A stretch of 64,000 bases of DNA from Solitalea agri. GTDB lineage: Bacteria; Bacteroidota; Bacteroidia; Sphingobacteriales; Sphingobacteriaceae. The notes below the pieces were generated by a model that saw nothing but the letters and a program-made list of their open reading frames with translations, was not told the DNA's origin and made no database searches. How positions within the stretch are numbered: the first letter of the stretch is position 1; the number at the start of each line of letters is the position of its first letter. This document shows positions 1 to 10,548 of the stretch, one piece after another. The stretch is from NCBI RefSeq assembly GCF_023914155.1, contig NZ_JAMWYS010000024.1, positions 1 to 64,000 of the forward strand. The letters are read 5' to 3'. A program made the position numbers and the translations under genes.

Positions 1-3000
1 ACTGTTGGTGTAGCTGGAGTTAATGGCTGAGCGTTAATCGTAACAGCAGTAGCCGAAGAAATACAGCCCTGCGCATTACGAACAGTTAAATTATAGGTTG
101 CTGAGGTTAATCCTGCAAATAAAGTCGAACCCTGATAGTTAGTACCATCAATCGAATATTCCAGGCCTGCTCCCAGTGGCGAGGCTACTGTGATCGAACC
201 GCTTGCTACCGTACAGGTCGGTTGAACGGTCGACGCTGTTGGCGTAGCTGGAGTTAGCGGCTGAGCATTGATCGTAACCGCGGTGACCGAAGAAATACAG
301 CCTTGCGCGTTGCGGACAGTTAAATTATAGGTTGCTGAGGTTAATCCTGCAAATAATGTGGAGGCTTGATAATTTGTACCATCAATCGAATATTCCAATC
401 CTGCCCCTAGTGGCGAAGTCACTGTAATTGTTCCTATTGCAACGGTACAAGTCGGTTGAACGATGGTCGCTGTTGGTGTTGCAGGCGTTAATGGCTGAGC
501 ATTGATCGTAACCGAGGTCGCTATTGACACGCAACCTTGTGCGTTGCGGACAGTCAGGCTATAGGTATTTGATGAGAGGCCTGTAAATGAAGTTGAGCTT
601 TGATAGTTTGTGCCATCAATCGAATATTCCAGTCCTGCTCCCAGTGGTGAAGTCACTGTAATTGTTCCTGTTGCAACGGCACAAGTCGGTTGAACGGTGG
701 TCGCTGTTGGTGTAGCTTGAGTTAATGGCTGAGCATTGATCGTAATGGCAGTAGCCGAAGAAATACAGCCCTGAGCATTACGAACCGTCAGGTTATAGGT
801 ATTGGTTGCAAGGCCGGTAAATAAAGTTGAAGCCTGATAGTTAGTACCATCAATCGAATATTCAAGGCTTGCTCCCAGTGGCGAAGTCACTGTGATCGAG
901 CCTGTTCCTACTGTACAAGTCGGTTGAACGGTTGAAGCAGTTGGCGTAGCTGGAGTTAATGGCTGGGCGTTGATCGTAATGGCAGTAGCCGAAGAAATAC
1001 AGCCCTGCGCATTACGAACCGTCAGGTTATAGGTATTGGTTGCAAGGCCGGTAAATAAAGTCGAAGCTTGATAGTTGGTTCCATCAATCGAATATTCCAG
1101 GCTTGCTCCCAGTGGCGAGGCTACTGTGATCGAGCCTGTCCCTACCGTACAAGTCGGTTGAATGGTCGACGCTGTTGGTGTAGCTGGAGTTAATGGCTGA
1201 GCATTAATCGTAACCGCGGTGACCGAAGAAATACAGCCCTGCGCATTACGAACCGTCAGGCTATAGGTATTTGATGAGAGACCTGTAAATGAAGTTGAGC
1301 TTTGATAGTTTGTGCCATCAATCGAATATTCCAGTCCTGCTCCCAGTGGCGCTGTCACAGTGATCGAGCCGCTTGCTACCGTACAGGTTGGTTGAACGGT
1401 CGAGGCAGTTGGTGTGGCAGGAGTTAATGGCTGAGCATTGATCGTAATGGCAGTAGCCGAAGAAATACAGCCCTGAGCATTACGAACAGTCAGGTTATAA
1501 GTATTGGTTGCAAGACCCGTAAATAAAGTTGATGCTTGATAATTTGTGCCATCAATCGAGTATTCCAATCCTGCCCCTAGTGGCGCTGTCACTGTGATCG
1601 AGCCTGTTCCTAGAGTACAGGTCGGTTGAACGGTCGACGAAGTTGGTGTTGCAGGAGTTAATGGCTGAGCATTGATCGTAATGGCGGTAGCCGAAGAAAC
1701 ACAGCCTTGTGCATTGCGAACAGTTAAATTGTAGGTTGCTGAGGTTAATCCTGCAAATAAAGTCGAACCCTGATAGTTGGTACCATCAATTGAGTATTCC
1801 AGGCCTGCTCCCAGTGGAGAGGCTACTGTGATCGAACCGGTGGCTACCGTACAAGTCGGTTGAACGGTCGACGCTGTTGGTGTAGCAGGAGTTAATGGCT
1901 GGGCATTAATCGTAACTACGGTCGCAGTTGAAATACAACCTTGAGCGTTACGAACAATCAGGCTATAAGTAGCTGAAGTAAGACCGGCAAAGGTGGTCGA
2001 TGCCTGGTAGTTGGTGCCATCAATCGAGTATTCAAGGCCTGCTCCCAGTGGCGAGGCTACTGTGATCGAACCGCTTGCTACTGTACAAGTCGGTTGAACG
2101 GTCGAGGCAGTTGGTGTAGCTGGCGTTAGCGGCTGAGCATTGATCGTAACAGCAGTGGCCGAAGAAATACAGCCTTGTGCGTTGCGAACGGTTAAATTAT
2201 AGGTTGCCGAGGTTAATCCTGCAAATAAAGTCGAACCCTGATAGTTGGTACCATCAATCGAGTATTCCAGGCCTGCTCCCAGTGGCGAGGCTACTATGAT
2301 CGAGCCGCTTGCTACCGTACAGGTTGGTTGAACGGTTGAAGCTGTTGGTGTGGCAGGAGTTAATGGCTGGGCATTGATCGTAACGGCAGTAGCCGAAGAA
2401 ATACAGCCCTGAGCATTACGAACAGTTAAATTGTAGGTTGCAGAGGTTAATCCTGCAAATAAAGTCGAACCCTGATAGTTAGTACCATCAATCGAGTATT
2501 CCAAACCTGCTCCCAGTGGCGAAGTCACTGTGATCGAGCCGCTTGCTACCGTACAAGTCGGTTGAACAGTCGAGGCTGCTGGTGTAGCTGGAGTTAATGG
2601 CTGGGCGTTAATCGTAACAGAAGTAGCCGAAGAAATACAGCCCTGAGCGTTGCGGACAGTCAGATTATAGGTTGCTGAGGTTAAACCTGCAAATAAAGTC
2701 GAAGCCTGATAGTTAGTACCATCAATCGAATATTCCAGTCCTGCTCCCAGTGGCGAAGTCACCGTGATCGAGCCGCTTGCTACCGTACATGTCGGTTGAA
2801 CGGTCGAAGCAGTTGGTGTTGCAGGCGATGAGTTAATAGTTACAGGAGTTGCAGCAGAAATTGCCGAACAGCCATTGGCATCAGTTATTGAAACGGTATA
2901 ATTACCTGGTGTACTTACTGTAATACTTTGAGTAGTAGCTCCATTCGACCATAAATAAGAACTGGCAAAATTAGCCGTAAGTGTTACACTTCCTCCCAAA

Positions 3001-6000
3001 CAAAACGAAGTTGGACCACCAGCAGTAATAGTTGCAGTTGGACTAGGATTCATTGTTACAGCTGTTGCAACTGAGGTAGCCGAACAACCGTTAACATCTG
3101 TTACTGTAACACTATAATTACCCGATGTACTTACTGTAATACTTTGAGTAGTAGCTCCATTCGACCAATTATATGAATTACCTGCAGATGCTGTTAAAAT
3201 CACACTTCCACCATTACAAAAAGTGGTAGGACCATTAGGCGTAATAGTTGGAGTGACAGGAGTATTAACAATAACATTTGCATTAGAAGAAGTGCCCGAA
3301 CAACCATTGGAATCTGTAACTGTTACTGAATAACTGCCGGATGCTGCAACCGTAATACTTCGAGTTGTAGCTCCATTCGACCATAAATAAGAACTTCCTG
3401 CTGTGGCCGTAAGGGTCACACTTCCTCCCAAACAAAAAGTAGTAGAACCACTAGCTGAAATAGTTACAATTGGTGGACTATTTACCGTTACAGCTGTGGC
3501 GGATGAAGTTGCCGAGCACCCATTTCCGTCAGTAATGGAAACTGTATAATTTCCCGAAGTTGAAACATTGATACTTTGGGTGGTCATACCATTCGACCAT
3601 AGGTAAGCAAAACCCGCAGGTGCAGTAAGAGTTACACTTCCCCCTAAACAGAATGAAGTCGGTCCGCTAGCGGTTATAGTTGCAACAGGAAGTGGATTTA
3701 CCGTTACATCAATAGGAGTTGATGTTGCAGTACATCCGTTATTATCAGTCACTGTAACTGAATAAGTTCCACTTGCGTTAACAGTAATGCTTTGACTTGT
3801 TGCATTATTTGACCATAAATACGAGGCACCGGCTGAAGCAGTAAGGGTTACTGTTCCTCCCTGACAAAAACTGGTAGGTCCATTTGCACTTATTGTAGCT
3901 GTTGGAGCTACAGGTTCATTAATTTGAACACTGGCAGTAGCAATACATCCATTTATATCAGTTACAGTTAAGCTATAGGTTCCGGCTGGTAGACTATTTA
4001 AATCTTCAGAAGAAGACACGAAGCTATTTGGGCCTGTCCATGCGTAATTGAAGGGACCTAAACCTGAAACTGTAATATTAATTGCTCCATTATTTCCACC
4101 GTTACAGGTAACGTCGTTTTTATTATTAAGAGTAATTGCAGGTCCATTCTGGTCTGTTAAAGGAATCGATGTTGAAACTTTACAACCCTTGGCATCAGTC
4201 ACCTCCAACGTATAAATTCCGGAAATTTTACCGCTAATATCTTCTGATGTTTCTGAGCTTGACCATAAATAAGCATATGGAGCAGCACCACCCGTTACCG
4301 TAACATTTATTGAACCATTAGAATTTCCGCAAGCAGGATCAACTTTTGTAAAAGTTACCTGAGGAAGTGAATTAACAGTTACAGCTATTGATGCTGATGC
4401 CGTACAGCCTGACGCGTCAGTGACTGTAACAGAATAGGTATTCGATGTATTAACCGTGATCGACTGTGTCGATTCTCCAGTTGACCAGCTGTATGAGGAT
4501 CCGGCAGAAGCAGTTAATGTCACCGCATCTCCCTGACATAATGAGGTACTTCCACTTGGGGTAATGGCAGCAGTAAAGGGGGCTGGCTGCCCAACCGTTG
4601 TAAGATAAACTGGACTTAAACAGCCGTTTGCATCTCTGACAACAATATTATAGTTCCCTGCCAAAAGATTATTAAACAAACTTGATGCTTGAAAAGTCGT
4701 TCCACCGTCTTTACTATACTGATAAGTTCCAGTACCTCCCGCAACATTATTAACTGTAATAGCGCCGGTAGCTTGTCCGGCACAAATTGCATCTGAAGGT
4801 GTAGTTACAGCTGCTATTGCGGCTGGTTGAGTAAGTGTTTCGACGAAAATCTGACTGGTACAATTATTTGCGTCCCTTAATACAACCTGATGCGTTCCAG
4901 CTGATAACCCTGTAAGTGTAGATGATAATTGAAACGCACCTCCATCAACACTATAACGAATTACTCCTGTACCTCCTGTGGCACCAACCACCTGGATACT
5001 TCCGTTTGTGGCACCAAAACAGCTGGGATTTGTGAGATTGAATTGGGTTACAGCAAAAGCTGCTGGTTGTGTAACCGTAATTATATCTGTTACCTGACAA
5101 GCGTTTGCATCAAAAACAGTAATAGCATGACCTCCGGGAGCCTGATTCGTGAAAGTAGGACTTGCCTGCGCTAAAGATCCGTCGACTGAATAAGTATAAG
5201 GTGCAGTTCCTCCTGAGGCTGTTACTGTGATCGATCCATTGCTCGAACCATTACATGTAGCACCGGTTTGCGCCAATGAAATTCCCAACGCAGCTGGTTG
5301 ACTAATAACACGGTTACTTAATGTAGTGCTACATCCTAGTCCATCGGTAACCACTACCTGATAAGTTCCGGCAGTTAAAGCGACTTGATCTTTGTCAGTA
5401 CTAAATATTCCACTCCCGTTACTCCATTGATAAGTATATCCGCCGTTTCCTCCTGATACAGATAGGATTATTGAACCGTTATTTCCACCATTGCAGGTAA
5501 CATTTGTAGAGCTCTGTACAGTTACTGTTAATGCAGCTGGCTGAGTAATGGTAATATTATTCTGAACGATGGTACAATTCGCGGCATCAAGAGCTGTTAC
5601 TGTATAGGTTCCGGCAGCAAGGCCATTGAACACTCCGGATGACTGGTAGGGCCCTCCAACTGAATACTGATATGGCGGGGTTCCCCCTCCTGCCATTGCG
5701 GTGATAGTTCCTGAGTTATTTCCATTACAGGTAAGATCACTTTCCGACACATTCAGGGTAAGATTAGGAATATCCTGAATAGTACAAGTAGCAATGGATA
5801 CTCCGAGTGTGGCATTTGTTGGATTGCTTAGTGTAACCGTAAAATCCTCATTCGGCTCATCTGTTAAATCAGTTGGAAGAATATTCACCGAAAATGTCCT
5901 GCTCGTTTGTCCAGGATTAAAGGTGAGCGAACCAGAGGCCGCAGTGAAGTCTGAGCCGGCAACAGCTGTACCGCTAACTGTAGCATAGTTTAGGGTGACT

Positions 6001-9000
6001 GTTTGAGCACTCGGATTATTTAGCTGAACGGTAAAGGTTGCTGTTGTATTGGCACAGTTCCCCTCATTAACCACAAGTGCATTAGGAACAAAACTAGCAG
6101 CTGGGGTTGGGTCATTATCTACTATTGTTTCGGTTCCCACACCCAAACCTGCAATAATGCTGGCACCCGCTGATGGGTTGGAAAGAGTTATTGTAAAGTT
6201 TTCGGATGCTTCGGTTATATTATCATCTAGTATAGCTACTGTGATATCTTTTGATGATTCATTTGCAGCAAAACTTAATGTTCCTGTGGCAGGAGATGCT
6301 GTAAAATCCGTTCCTAAAGCAGCGGTTCCACTTGCTACTAGGTAATCAACGCTTGCAATGGTATTACTGGTTTTAAACACCTTGTAAGTAACTGTTCCGG
6401 CATTTTCATTTACTGTTTTGCTTTCAATATAAAACTGGGTTGCATCATCATCAGCAATGGTTACTGTTGCCGTTGTATTACCAATGGTTGCCCCAATTGC
6501 ACCGCTAAGATTCACTGTAAATGTTTCGGCTGGTTCAACCAAAACGTCGTTAATGATTGGAATGGAAATAGTTTTGGTGGTTTCGTTGGCTAGAAAAGTA
6601 ACCGAATTCGATGCTGAAGTATAATCTCCTGGAGCAGTCGCCGACCCATTTGAGGTTGAATAATTTACAGTAGAACTAAAATCAGAAGTACCTGTTTTTG
6701 TTAAAGTAAGGGATACACTACCAGCGTTTTCATTAACCACAACATCCTGAATAGTGATTACAGGTAAAATATCATCATTAATTATCGTTCCTGTACCAGT
6801 ACTTTTAGCTCCCAATGTTGCGTACTGCGGGAACTGCAACACAAGAGAAAAATTCTCATCGTTCTCGTATTTAGTATCACCAACAATGTTAACGTTTACA
6901 GTTACTGATGTTTGATTTGGAAGGATTGTTAATGTATTTGATCCAATGCCAACAAAATCAGGATCAAGGGTAGTGGCTGAACCAATTACAGTAAAATAAT
7001 TAACGGTGGCATTTAGCGTGGTATTTCCTGTTTTTGTAACTGTAAAGCTAAGTGTTTTGGTTCCTGCGTTACCTTCGGTGGTTGATACGTCATTGATTGT
7101 TAACACCGGCGCCGGGTCAACATCAACGATATTTACCTGCGTACCTATTCCAATTTGGGCATTACTACTCACAGAAGTTATATCAGCTATAACCGTTTCA
7201 TCAAAGAACTTAAAAGTGTTATCAGGCAATGCCGCTATTGTAATAAATGTATCACTTTCAGTTAAACCAGCAGGAATAGTTAAAGTTATGGGCGTAGGTA
7301 CTGTGGTATAATCTGCACCATTTACTGCCGTTCCACCTAATGTAACTTGAATTGTTATATCAGAAGCTGATACAACATCCGAGTTAGGCAGCCTGGCCCT
7401 TATTCTAGCAGTAGTAGGTTGTGTATGAGCACCAGGCTCTCTTAAATAGGTAAAATCAGTAACCAGACTTACTGTTGGAACCTCATCATCTTCAATAATA
7501 TTACCAGTTGCAACATTATTGGGGCCAGCACTTACCACGTAATCGGTTCCACTCCGAAGTGTAACAATTACTGTTTCGGGCGAAGGAAACTCACTTATAT
7601 TGTCGCCATATACCGGCACCAAAATAGTTCCGGTTATTTGTCCCGATTCTATTAAAACTTGGGTAGTTGTATTATCATAGTCAAATGAACTATTACTACC
7701 GCCTGTAGCAGTACCAGAAAAGGAGTAGTTAAGTTGAATATCGGTAGCACTAGGACGGTTGTTTTCTATAGTATAGGTATACTGTAAATACTTCACTTCA
7801 CCCGCAGAACCTTCAACAATTGATGGCGCATCAGAAATACGAATTATTGGAAGAGGCGTTTTATCAACAATCTCAATAGTTAAGCTATTACCCGTCCCGT
7901 TTTCAGTTGCCCCTCCCCCTTTAACGCTTACAAGATCTACATCAACTGTTTCATTTACCACGCCTTCATAATAACTGTCGTTTATAGCAGCAACGGTTAT
8001 AGTAGCTGATAATGCCCCTGCCGGAATAGTAACAGTTTGACTAGTTACGGTATAATCATCACCAATTACAGCAGTCCCATTGATGCCTATCGCCAAATCA
8101 ACTGTTACCGGTTCATAAGTTTGGGTGCTTAATGAAACTGTTACTGTAGACTGGGTTGGCGCTCCGGTTTCATTAATTACCAGATTATTGGCAGATATGC
8201 TAACCGTTGGGGATGTTTGAATATCATTGATGGCTAAAATTGCTCCTGCTCCCGCTGTGGCGTTGATTACAGAAGTGATGGAAGCTATAAGCGTTTCAGC
8301 CAAAGCACCCTCATAGGTATTGTCATTTACTGCAGAAACCGTGTAACTGTTACTGACAGTTGAACCTGCAGGAATGGTAAAGGTGAGCGTTCCGGCAGTA
8401 AGCGTATAATCGGTTCCTCTAATAGCAGTACCTGCAATATTTCCAGTAGCAACGGTAACGGTTACCGGCACTGGTAATACGTCAGGCATACGCGCATAAA
8501 GGGTGGTACTGCCACCTTCGTTGATAGTGGAGGCAGCAAATTCCAATGAAACCGCATTATCATCATTTTGAATAACCCCTAAGGCTGTATTGGTTCCTGT
8601 TACTACTCCTGCCTGAGGAGTTATTTGCACCGAAAAGCCTTCCGAAGGCTCTATATCAGAATCCTTATTAACAGGAATAGTAATTATTACTGATGATTGA
8701 TTAGCTGGAATAGTAGCTGAAACATTTGTAAGAAATCCTGATGGAAAATCAGCCGCATCCGCCGGACTTGCACCATTTGGAGAAACAGTATATGTAAAAT
8801 CAATAGGCTGATCGATGGGTGTGTCTCCATCTCTCTTTACAACAAAAGTAAAATCAGTAGTACCTGCACCTGTTCCTTCTGCTTTTGTTGCCGATTGAGC
8901 CAAAATGCTTATCTGCGCATCATCATTTAAAATAGTTAGTGTATGAACTTTGTTATTACCTAAAATTGCCGATGAATTAAGAGGCGTACCAAGTGTAAAA

Positions 9001-10139
9001 ACGACGGTTTCATTCAGTTCTATAAGGTTATCATTGGTAATAATCAGGGTGATATCCTTTGTGCGTTGTCCATTGGTACCTGCAAACGGATTATTCCCGT
9101 TAAAAACTAAAGGGGTAGCATTGCTTGTAATTTGATAATCGAAGTTTGCTGCTGGCGATTGTAAAGCAGTTCCGCTTAAGGTATAAGGAACAGTAACCGT
9201 ACGCTCGGTGGTGTTTCCGGTAAGCTTTACTCTCACATTTACAGCTGTGCCTACACCTTCGATATAGGAAGAGGAAATAAACTCAAAACCTACTTTTGGT
9301 CCGCCATCATTATCAACTATTTGAGCGGTTCCTATTCTTGCGGCTCCAGCTGCTAATGAAGCTCCAGTTGTAACGGAGTTTAGGGTTATGATAATTGATT
9401 CGTTGTTTTCGTCTCGCCTATCATTAAAAACAATTACGGGTATGGTAGCCGAGGTATTTCCTGCCGGAATTACGATTGAAGTTATACTATTATTATAATC
9501 AACCCCGGGAGCTACAGCCGTTCCTCCAAAAGCAGTTCCACTATAGGAAAATGAAAGTACCAGATCAACCGAACTGGGGTTACTAAGCACTATCGGGAAA
9601 TTGATAGTTCCATTTGCTTCGGTATAATTTGCAGGATTAGTTATTGATATTACAGGAGCTGCATCATTGTCTGTAATTTGACCTGTGGCTGAATTTCCAG
9701 GGGCTGCTGCAATGGTTGCAGGTCCACTCAAAACACTTGTAAGATTTACCTGGACCAATTCATTAGGCTCGTCAATCACATCCCCTTTAACAGGTACCGT
9801 GATGGTGGCTGATAAGCTGTTGGCGGGTATGGTTACAGTGGTTGCGGAATTTACAAAATCAGTGCTTGGAGTGGCGGTGCTGCCCGTAAAATCATAACTA
9901 ACAACTACATCAACCGGACTAATGGCATTTAAACTTACAGTAAAGGAAAGTGAGGTTGGTGTTCCGGTATTGCCTTCATTTACAGGTGCGGAATTGCTAA
10001 TACTTACAGTTTGAGCATTGGCAATTGTAGATATAAATAGCATTAAAAATAAAAGCAAATAAAAGCTAAAGCAATTAGAAAATTGCCAACGGTAAGCAGC
10101 CTTTACAGCAAAAGTTGAGAGCGTAAACTTTTTGACCAT
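1..10139 (-). CDS. Giant SprB-like surface adhesin (Calx-beta + SprB/Ig-like repeats), 3' end off window
   Basis: This gene starts at an ATG at 10139 and stays open to the left edge, so at least 3379 residues are present and the C-terminus is missing. Residues 1-45 include a hydrophobic signal peptide ending near ANAQ. About a dozen Calx-beta units follow (DNA about 10010-5780), each ending in DND or NDD and restarting with a V-N-E-G-like segment. Then come SprB-type repeats with a QPAA spacer (about 5770-4590), Ig/PKD-like units with SYxWSNG and QSITV motifs (mainly about 4590-2825), and a 78-residue tandem array (2811-4). I checked the frame at several points and it is continuous. By family it should be a cell-surface gliding or adhesion filament exported by T9SS; a type B sorting domain is expected beyond the edge but is not visible. 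The neighbouring OmpA and PorP/SprF genes fit this. Calcium binding by Calx-beta domains is family knowledge, not shown here. Confidence 0.88.
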   Translation of the reverse strand, partial: MVKKFTLSTFAVKAAYRWQFSNCFSFYLLLFLMLFISTIANAQTVSISNSAPVNEGNTGTPTSLSFTVSLNAISPVDVVVSYDFTGSTATPSTDFVNSATTVTIPANSLSATITVPVKGDVIDEPNELVQVNLTSVLSGPATIAAAPGNSATGQITDNDAAPVISITNPANYTEANGTINFPIVLSNPSSVDLVLSFSYSGTAFGGTAVAPGVDYNNSITSIVIPAGNTSATIPVIVFNDRRDENNESIIITLNSVTTGASLAAGAARIGTAQIVDNDGGPKVGFEFISSSYIEGVGTAVNVRVKLTGNTTERTVTVPYTLSGTALQSPAANFDYQITSNATPLVFNGNNPFAGTNGQRTKDITLIITNDNLIELNETVVFTLGTPLNSSAILGNNKVHTLTILNDDAQISILAQSATKAEGTGAGTTDFTFVVKRDGDTPIDQPIDFTYTVSPNGASPADAADFPSGFLTNVSATIPANQSSVIITIPVNKDSDIEPSEGFSVQITPQAGVVTGTNTALGVIQNDDNAVSLEFAASTINEGGSTTLYARMPDVLPVPVTVTVATGNIAGTAIRGTDYTLTAGTLTFTIPAGSTVSNSYTVSAVNDNTYEGALAETLIASITSVINATAGAGAILAINDIQTSPTVSISANNLVINETGAPTQSTVTVSLSTQTYEPVTVDLAIGINGTAVIGDDYTVTSQTVTIPAGALSATITVAAINDSYYEGVVNETVDVDLVSVKGGGATENGTGNSLTIEIVDKTPLPIIRISDAPSIVEGSAGEVKYLQYTYTIENNRPSATDIQLNYSFSGTATGGSNSSFDYDNTTTQVLIESGQITGTILVPVYGDNISEFPSPETVIVTLRSGTDYVVSAGPNNVATGNIIEDDEVPTVSLVTDFTYLREPGAHTQPTTARIRARLPNSDVVSASDITIQVTLGGTAVNGADYTTVPTPITLTIPAGLTESDTFITIAALPDNTFKFFDETVIADITSVSSNAQIGIGTQVNIVDVDPAPVLTINDVSTTEGNAGTKTLSFTVTKTGNTTLNATVNYFTVIGSATTLDPDFVGIGSNTLTILPNQTSVTVNVNIVGDTKYENDENFSLVLQFPQYATLGAKSTGTGTIINDDILPVITIQDVVVNENAGSVSLTLTKTGTSDFSSTVNYSTSNGSATAPGDYTSASNSVTFLANETTKTISIPIINDVLVEPAETFTVNLSGAIGATIGNTTATVTIADDDATQFYIESKTVNENAGTVTYKVFKTSNTIASVDYLVASGTAALGTDFTASPATGTLSFAANESSKDITVAILDDNITEASENFTITLSNPSAGASIIAGLGVGTETIVDNDPTPAASFVPNALVVNEGNCANTTATFTVQLNNPSAQTVTLNYATVSGTAVAGSDFTAASGSLTFNPGQTSRTFSVNILPTDLTDEPNEDFTVTLSNPTNATLGVSIATCTIQDIPNLTLNVSESDLTCNGNNSGTITAMAGGGTPPYQYSVGGPYQSSGVFNGLAAGTYTVTALDAANCTIVQNNITITQPAALTVTVQSSTNVTCNGGNNGSIILSVSGGNGGYTYQWSNGSGIFSTDKDQVALTAGTYQVVVTDGLGCSTTLSNRVISQPAALGISLAQTGATCNGSSNGSITVTASGGTAPYTYSVDGSLAQASPTFTNQAPGGHAITVFDANACQVTDIITVTQPAAFAVTQFNLTNPSCFGATNGSIQVVGATGGTGVIRYSVDGGAFQLSSTLTGLSAGTHQVVLRDANNCTSQIFVETLTQPAAIAAVTTPSDAICAGQATGAITVNNVAGGTGTYQYSKDGGTTFQASSLFNNLLAGNYNIVVRDANGCLSPVYLTTVGQPAPFTAAITPSGSTSLCQGDAVTLTASAGSSYSWSTGESTQSITVNTSNTYSVTVTDASGCTASASIAVTVNSLPQVTFTKVDPACGNSNGSINVTVTGGAAPYAYLWSSSETSEDISGKISGIYTLEVTDAKGCKVSTSIPLTDQNGPAITLNNKNDVTCNGGNNGAINITVSGLGPFNYAWTGPNSFVSSSEDLNSLPAGTYSLTVTDINGCIATASVQINEPVAPTATISANGPTSFCQGGTVTLTASAGASYLWSNNATSQSITVNASGTYSVTVTDNNGCTATSTPIDVTVNPLPVATITASGPTSFCLGGSVTLTAPAGFAYLWSNGMTTQSINVSTSGNYTVSITDGNGCSATSSATAVTVNSPPIVTISASGSTTFCLGGSVTLTATAGSSYLWSNGATTRSITVAASGSYSVTVTDSNGCSGTSSNANVIVNTPVTPTITPNGPTTFCNGGSVILTASAGNSYNWSNGATTQSITVSTSGNYSVTVTDVNGCSATSVATAVTMNPSPTATITAGGPTSFCLGGSVTLTANFASSYLWSNGATTQSITVSTPGNYTVSITDANGCSAISAATPVTINSSPATPTASTVQPTCTVASGSITVTSPLGAGLEYSIDGTNYQASTLFAGLTSATYNLTVRNAQGCISSATSVTINAQPLTPATPAASTVQPTCTVASGSITVTSPLGAGLEYSIDGTNYQGSTLFAGLTSATYNLTVRNAQGCISSATAVTINAQPLTPATPTASTVQPTCTVASGSIIVASPLGAGLEYSIDGTNYQGSTLFAGLTSATYNLTVRNAQGCISSATAVTINAQPLTPATPTASTVQPTCTVASGSITVASPLGAGLEYSIDGTNYQASTTFAGLTSATYSLIVRNAQGCISTATVVTINAQPLTPATPTASTVQPTCTVATGSITVASPLGAGLEYSIDGTNYQGSTLFAGLTSATYNLTVRNAQGCVSSATAITINAQPLTPATPTSSTVQPTCTLGTGSITVTAPLGAGLEYSIDGTNYQASTLFTGLATNTYNLTVRNAQGCISSATAITINAQPLTPATPTASTVQPTCTVASGSITVTAPLGAGLEYSIDGTNYQSSTSFTGLSSNTYSLTVRNAQGCISSVTAVTINAQPLTPATPTASTIQPTCTVGTGSITVASPLGASLEYSIDGTNYQASTLFTGLATNTYNLTVRNAQGCISSATAITINAQPLTPATPTASTVQPTCTVGTGSITVTSPLGASLEYSIDGTNYQASTLFTGLATNTYNLTVRNAQGCISSATAITINAQPLTQATPTATTVQPTCAVATGTITVTSPLGAGLEYSIDGTNYQSSTSFTGLSSNTYSLTVRNAQGCVSIATSVTINAQPLTPATPTATIVQPTCTVAIGTITVTSPLGAGLEYSIDGTNYQASTLFAGLTSATYNLTVRNAQGCISSVTAVTINAQPLTPATPTASTVQPTCTVASGSITVASPLGAGLEYSIDGTNYQGSTLFAGLTSATYNLTVRNAQGCISSATAVTINAQPLTPATPT
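4..2811 (-). repeat. Twelve in-frame 234-bp tandem repeats (78 aa, SprB-like)
   Basis: The anchor GTTGG(T/C)GT recurs, with small variants, at 4, 238, 472, 706, 940, 1174, 1408, 1642, 1876, 2110, 2344, 2578 and 2812, a constant period of 234 bp or 78 codons. In the minus-strand frame each unit reads roughly TVQPTCTVASGSI, then a segment with EYSIDGTNYQ, then TYNLTVRNAQGC, then TINAQPLTPATP. Units are near-identical but mosaic: the segment before TYNLTV alternates between a few versions, as expected from unequal crossing-over or gene conversion. The array continues past the left edge, so total copy number is unknown. Confidence 0.95.
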
Positions 10140-10490
10140 AAAATAATACCCAGTGGTAAATGCAACAAATAAAAGCCACTGGATTAAAAACAAAAACCAG
10201 TTGCTGATATTCGCACATTTGTTACAAAAACGGTTCCTTTACCCTATTTTCAACATAACCACCCCTATTATTTTATTAAAATCCAACATTAATTGCGAGA
10301 AACTTGCATTATCTCCTTAATTAATAAAACCAGCGACAATCAACTTATTTTTAACGTTATACTTATCGTTTACAATTGTATACATAATAGAAACCTTATG
10401 TATTATTTAAAAGTAGCGAACTAAAGAAGCACGATCTATTGATACATTTTCAAGCATCATTTTTATCTAATAATAAAATGCATTAAAAAC
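10140..10490. other. Intergenic leader between two adhesin genes
   Basis: About 350 bp of AT-rich DNA lie between the start of the giant adhesin and the terminator of the upstream adhesin. No ORF is credible here. Since a strong hairpin closes the upstream transcription unit, a promoter for the giant adhesin should lie here. I see only weak minus-strand matches to TAnnTTTG (for example the reverse of CAAATAAA near 10167), so I do not call a specific site. Confidence 0.5.
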
Positions 10491-10535
10491 AAAAAAGGAT
10501 TACTCCTTTTTAGTTAAGAGTAATCCCTTTTTTTG
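10491..10535 (-). terminator. Rho-independent terminator after the 2202-aa adhesin
   Basis: A perfect 9-bp stem pairs GGATTACTC (10497-10505) with GAGTAATCC (10518-10526) around a 12-nt loop. A-rich sequence lies on the left and a T-run on the right, so it has a U-tract in either direction. It lies 14 bp or more downstream of the stop codon at 10549 and separates the two adhesin genes transcriptionally. Confidence 0.85.
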
Positions 10536-10548
10536 TATTGATTTGGTG

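Noticed and set aside
4-2811. CRISPR-like or satellite repeat
   Set aside because: The 234-bp units are in frame, encode SprB-like repeats and have no short-repeat/unique-spacer structure.
4929-9897. Several plus-strand ORFs of 60-101 codons within 4929-9897
   Set aside because: They are antisense to the giant adhesin frame, have low-complexity Val/Ser/Thr composition mirroring its repeats, and lack promoters.
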